Part shown: piece by piece, positions 6,684-9,848 of the stretch
Layout of the letters: each line of letters starts with the position of its first letter
How positions within the stretch are numbered: position 1 is the first letter of the stretch
NCBI RefSeq assembly: GCF_002432125.1
Contig: NZ_DJFS01000040.1
Location: forward strand, 1 to 9,848
Reading direction: 5' to 3'
Origin: Brevundimonas sp. UBA5866
GTDB taxonomy: Bacteria; Pseudomonadota; Alphaproteobacteria; Caulobacterales; Caulobacteraceae
Length of the DNA: 9,848 bases
Program-made: the position numbers and the translations under genes
The notes under the pieces: generated by a model
What the model was told of the DNA's origin: nothing
The model's input: only the letters and a program-made list of their open reading frames with translations
The model's database searches: none

Positions 6684-7736
6684 ATGTCTTCGATGTCCGC
6701 ATCCCTGCCCGCTTCGCTTACGGTCGACCTCGGTGCCCTGGCCCGCAACTATCACACGCTGGAAGCCCTGACGGGCCGCCCTGTGAACCCTGTCGTCAAG
6801 GCCGATGGCTATGGCCTCGGCGCGGTGGCGGTGGCGCGTCGTCTGATGGCGGAGGGTGCGCGGACCTTCTTCGTCGCGCGTGCGGCAGAAGGCGTGATCC
6901 TGCGCGAGGGACTAGGTGCCGAACCGACCATCTATGTGCTGGACGGTGCACACGGCGAGAACATCCAACTCATCCGCCAGGCGAACTTGCGCCCCGTGCT
7001 CAACCAGCCCGCACAGGTCGAAGGCTGGCTGTCATCGGGCGGTGGCGACTGCAGCCTGCAGATCGACACGGCCATGAACCGCCTCGGCTACCGCGTAGAA
7101 AATGCGCCTGAACCGTTCGACGGGCTAAAGCTGGTGATGACCCACCTCGCCTGCGCGGATGAGCCCACCAACCCGCTGAACCGCCAGCAGCGCGACGCCT
7201 TTGATGCCGTCTCGCAAAAATATGCGGGCGTAACCCGCAGCTTTGCCAATTCTGGCGGCTGTTTCCTTGGCGAGAACTTCGGCTTTGACGTCGTGCGTCC
7301 GGGCATCTGCCTGTACGGCGGCGGCCCTGAAGGCAGGCCGCACGAGAAGATCGCCCCTGTCGCCACCTTGAACGCCCAGATCATGCAGGTGCGCGACGTT
7401 CCGATCGGCGAAACCGTCGGCTATTCGCAAGGCTATAGGGTCGAAAAGCCCGTCACCGTCGCCACATGCGGCGCGGGCTATGCCGACGGCGTCCTGCGTT
7501 CCTACAGCCCCAAGGGGCAGGTCTGGGTCGCGGGCGAGCTGCGCCCAATCATCGGCCGCGTCTCGATGGACGTACTGGCGGTCGATGTCACGGGCCTGGA
7601 CGTCAAGGCGGGCGACACGGTCGAAATCTTCGGTGCCAACCGTATGATCGACGATGCCGCCACCGCCGCGGGCACCATCAGCTATGAACTGCTGACCTCC
7701 ATCACGCCGCGCGTGCCGCGACTATATGTCGGTTGA
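6684..7736 (+). CDS. alr: Alanine racemase
   Basis: Converts L-alanine to D-alanine with pyridoxal phosphate (PLP), supplying D-Ala for peptidoglycan in the cytoplasm. The 350 aa match the usual length of about 360. The N-terminal TIM barrel carries the PLP-binding motif VVKADGYGLG with the Schiff-base Lys at 39. VRPGICLYG (Arg 205) contacts the PLP pyridine in this family. The C-terminal beta domain has GETVGYSQGY, GAGYADG with the catalytic Tyr at 266, and GRVSMDVLAVDVT. The usual DTGMNRLG motif reads Q126-I-DTAMNRLGY, so the Lys that is carbamylated in the Geobacillus enzyme is Gln here, and Gly is Ala. ATG 6684 is the likely start; ATG 6693 is an alternative, and neither has a close ribosome-binding site. 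The gene follows a decayed remnant and ends at a shared terminator. Confidence 0.96.
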   Translation: MSSMSASLPASLTVDLGALARNYHTLEALTGRPVNPVVKADGYGLGAVAVARRLMAEGARTFFVARAAEGVILREGLGAEPTIYVLDGAHGENIQLIRQANLRPVLNQPAQVEGWLSSGGGDCSLQIDTAMNRLGYRVENAPEPFDGLKLVMTHLACADEPTNPLNRQQRDAFDAVSQKYAGVTRSFANSGGCFLGENFGFDVVRPGICLYGGGPEGRPHEKIAPVATLNAQIMQVRDVPIGETVGYSQGYRVEKPVTVATCGAGYADGVLRSYSPKGQVWVAGELRPIIGRVSMDVLAVDVTGLDVKAGDTVEIFGANRMIDDAATAAGTISYELLTSITPRVPRLYVG

Positions 7737-7749
7737 ATATCTGGCGAAC

Positions 7750-7779
7750 AAAAAAGGGGCTCCGGCAGGAGCCCCTTTT
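7750..7779. terminator. Two-way intrinsic terminator between alr and the Yip1-family gene
   Basis: A perfect 8-bp stem GGGGCTCC (7756-7763) / GGAGCCCC (7768-7775) with loop GGCA is flanked by AAAAAA (7750-7755) and TTTT (7776-7779). The T-run serves alr on the plus strand. The A-run becomes six T on the minus strand and serves the convergent gene, whose stop is at 7846. The A and T flanks can also lengthen the stem. Confidence 0.93.
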
Positions 7780-7845
7780 CCATTCCACCGGATCGACCGG
7801 CGCGACGTACCGAACAATACCACTCAGATGTCCGGACACGCGGGA

Positions 7846-8448
7846 TCAGGAAATGAATGCGCCGAATGCCATGAACGGCAGGGCAACCAGCCAGCCAAAC
7901 ACACTCACGATCACATTCAGCACGAAGCTGACCAGAATGGCCACGATCGTATAGAGCACGGCCTTGTCCTCCGGTGCCTTTTTGACGGGGCCCAGCCCCA
8001 GATACAGCAGGTAAAAACCGTATAGCGCCGCGAAGAAGCCCAGGAAGGCCAGAACCGGTATCAGGTTGAAAACACCCGCCAGCCAATAAGGCGTCATGGC
8101 ATAGACTGCCAGTTTCATCGATTGGAGCATGTTCTGCTCGGCACCGAAGCTGGAGGCCAGCCCGTCGATGATGATGCCCAACAAATAAACCGCGATCAGC
8201 GACAGGACATAGGTCACGGCTGACGCAACCAGAACACCTACAATGCCGCCCATATTGAACAGGGCCGCTCCCACCAGACCACAGACAGGTCCGATGGCGG
8301 CGAGGATCATGGCATACCGCGTGAACAGCCCCTTCACCGTCGCCGTTTCGGCAGCGATGACCGGCCATTCCAGCTTGGGCCGAAGGATGATGCCCTTGGC
8401 ACGATCCACCAGTTTGGGATCCAGCGCGGACGGGTTTTCCATAGTCAT
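7846..8448 (-). CDS. Yip1-family integral membrane protein
   Basis: A 200-aa inner-membrane protein. A short polar N-terminus (1-40) contains RAKGIILRPKLEWPVIAAE, the R-x-P-x-x-x-W-P-V-I-A segment typical of bacterial Yip1-domain proteins. About five hydrophobic segments follow, near residues 44-63, 67-92, 112-130, 130-150 and 164-192, with an Ala/Gly-rich make-up and a small polar loop (GPVKKAPEDK) before the last. Bacterial Yip1 proteins have no settled biochemical role. ATG 8448 is supported by GGAG eight bases upstream (8457-8460 on this strand); a second ATG two codons in is possible. It converges on alr with a shared terminator and is divergent from radA with 165 bases between the start codons. 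Confidence 0.88.
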   Translation of the reverse strand: MTMENPSALDPKLVDRAKGIILRPKLEWPVIAAETATVKGLFTRYAMILAAIGPVCGLVGAALFNMGGIVGVLVASAVTYVLSLIAVYLLGIIIDGLASSFGAEQNMLQSMKLAVYAMTPYWLAGVFNLIPVLAFLGFFAALYGFYLLYLGLGPVKKAPEDKAVLYTIVAILVSFVLNVIVSVFGWLVALPFMAFGAFIS

Positions 8449-8541
8449 CTAGGAGGCTCCGGACAGTGATTTTCTACAAATTACGGCGATTTCCCGAAAA
8501 GCCAGCACATTTCCTGGTCCCGGCGACCACAAGTTGGTGAT

Positions 8542-8560
8542 CGTCCGTCAGAAACGGACG
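8542..8560. promoter_or_regulatory. Perfect 7-bp inverted repeat upstream of radA
   Basis: CGTCCGT (8542-8548) and ACGGACG (8554-8560) flank the 5-base spacer CAGAA. The site is 53 bases before the radA ATG, in the 165-base divergent gap with the Yip1-family gene. It could be an operator for either gene or a hairpin in the radA leader. No GTTC-N7-GTTC LexA box of the alphaproteobacterial type is visible in this gap, so SOS control is not indicated. Confidence 0.35.
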
Positions 8561-8613
8561 CAAGCGATTTTCACACGCCTATTCCCCGGCCCCGCGTCTG
8601 CTAAGGTCCGCGC

Positions 8614-9848
8614 ATGGCTCGTGACTCGTCTCTTTTCGTCTGCAAATCCTGTGGTGCCGTTCATGGCAAGTGGTCGGGGCAATGCTCCGGCTGCGGGGAA
8701 TGGAACACGCTGGTGGAGGAATCCAAGGCGGCCCCGCCCGGCGCGATGAAGCCCACGGCCACCGCACGCGGTCGCGGCCTGACGTTCGAGACACTGGCGT
8801 CCGAAACGCCCGATCCGGCCCGCATCATCACGGGCGTGACCGAGTTCGACCGCGTGTGCGGCGGCGGCGTCGTGCCCTCCTCGGCCATCCTGCTGGGCGG
8901 TGATCCGGGCGTCGGCAAGTCCACCCTGCTGCTGGAAGTGACGGCCAAGGCCGCGCGCAGCGGTGCCCGCGTGGCCTATATCTCGGGCGAAGAAGCCATC
9001 GAACAGATCCGCGCCCGCGCCAAGCGCATGGGTGTGGCCGATGCCCCCGTGGCGCTGGCCTCGGCCACTTCTCTGCGCGACATCCTGACCACGCTGAAGC
9101 GCGACAGGTTCGACATCGTCATCATCGATTCCATCCAGACCTTGTGGTCCGACGTGCACGAGGCCGGCCCCGGCTCAATTACACAGGTTCGCGCCTGCGC
9201 TGCCGAACTGGTCCGCATGGCCAAGAATGACGGCCCCGCCATCATCCTTGTCGGCCACGTCACCAAGGACGGCCAGATCGCAGGCCCCCGCGTGGTCGAG
9301 CACATGGTCGATGCCGTCCTCAGCTTCGAGGGCGAGCGCGGCTATCCCTTCCGCATCCTGCGCGCGGGCAAGAACCGCTTTGGCGCGACCGACGAGATCG
9401 GCGTGTTCGAGATGGGCGACACCGGCCTGCGCGAAGTCTCCAATCCCTCCGCCCTCTTCCTCGGCGAAGGCAAGGAAGGCGCGCCGGGGGCCGCCGTGTT
9501 CGCCGGTATCGAAGGCTCTCGCCCCGTTCTGGTCGAGATACAGGCTCTGGTCGCGCCGTCGGCCTATGGCACGCCGCGCCGGGCCGTCGTGGGCTGGGAT
9601 TCGGGCCGTCTCGCCATGCTTCTGGCCGTGCTGGAGGCCCGCTGCGGCATCACCTTTGGCGATAAGGACGTCTATCTGAACGTCGCGGGCGGCATGCGGA
9701 TCAACGAACCCGCCGCCGACCTTGCCGCCGCCGCCGCGCTGATCTCCTCCGCTTTGGACAAGCCGTTGCCCAAGGGCTGTGTCGTGTTCGGCGAGATCGG
9801 CCTGTCGGGCGAGGGGCGGGCCGTGGGCCGCGCCGCGGCCCGACCGCG
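8614..9848 (+). CDS. radA: DNA repair protein RadA (Sms), 3' end cut by the window
   Basis: Encodes RadA, a RecA-like ATPase of the DnaB type that acts in homologous recombination by helping branch migration. The first 411 codons are visible and remain open to the edge; the usual length is about 455-460, so roughly 45-50 residues are missing. The N-terminal zinc finger has C10-x2-C13 and C24-x2-C27. Walker A is GGDPGVGKST (95-104), followed by YISGEEA, the Walker B-like IVIIDSIQT, and the RadA-specific KNRFG motif (253-257). The C-terminal Lon-like domain starts at about residue 290, with GSRPVLVEIQALV and NVAGGMRI visible. The start gives the zinc finger directly; no strong ribosome-binding site precedes it (AAGG at 8603-8606). 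The coding start carries a GACTC (8623-8627), a possible CcrM methylation site. Confidence 0.96.
   Translation, partial: MARDSSLFVCKSCGAVHGKWSGQCSGCGEWNTLVEESKAAPPGAMKPTATARGRGLTFETLASETPDPARIITGVTEFDRVCGGGVVPSSAILLGGDPGVGKSTLLLEVTAKAARSGARVAYISGEEAIEQIRARAKRMGVADAPVALASATSLRDILTTLKRDRFDIVIIDSIQTLWSDVHEAGPGSITQVRACAAELVRMAKNDGPAIILVGHVTKDGQIAGPRVVEHMVDAVLSFEGERGYPFRILRAGKNRFGATDEIGVFEMGDTGLREVSNPSALFLGEGKEGAPGAAVFAGIEGSRPVLVEIQALVAPSAYGTPRRAVVGWDSGRLAMLLAVLEARCGITFGDKDVYLNVAGGMRINEPAADLAAAAALISSALDKPLPKGCVVFGEIGLSGEGRAVGRAAARP

Overview
The window looks like a core chromosomal segment of a GC-rich alphaproteobacterium of the order Caulobacterales, most likely Brevundimonas-like. The reasons are the high GC content, the alphaproteobacterial L9 with a C-terminal extension, the DnaB with an alphaproteobacterial-type insertion, and the order rpsR-rplI ... 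dnaB ... alr ... radA, which I recall from this group. The assignment is inference; no rRNA is present.

Layout: the last codons of rpsR (1-48) are followed one base later by rplI, which ends at a strong intrinsic terminator (675-707). A 410-base gene-free stretch with several hairpins and a 21-codon reading frame leads into a TonB-dependent outer-membrane receptor (1119-3560), closed by another terminator (3589-3616). Next is a small secreted protein of unknown function (3712-4110) with a perfect dyad upstream. A 120-base interval holding two DnaA-box-like repeats precedes dnaB, the replicative helicase gene (4233-5711). An ankyrin-repeat lipoprotein gene (5793-6428) follows, then a broken gene remnant (6453-6637) and alr, alanine racemase (6684-7736). 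alr meets a convergent five-TM Yip1-family gene (7846-8448, minus) at a shared two-way terminator. radA (8614 onward) is divergent from the Yip1 gene and runs off the right edge.

Functionally this is housekeeping: translation (S18, L9), replication (DnaB), recombination and repair (RadA), cell-wall precursor supply (Alr) and envelope proteins (receptor, ankyrin lipoprotein, Yip1 protein, small secreted protein). Apart from rpsR-rplI, the genes seem to be separate transcription units.

I did not find a new defence or mobile system, CRISPR array, insertion sequence, tRNA or prophage. The points most worth a second look are the DnaA-box-like repeats before dnaB, a motif they share with the dyad before the small secreted gene, the structured leader and possible leader peptide before the receptor, and the decayed gene before alr.
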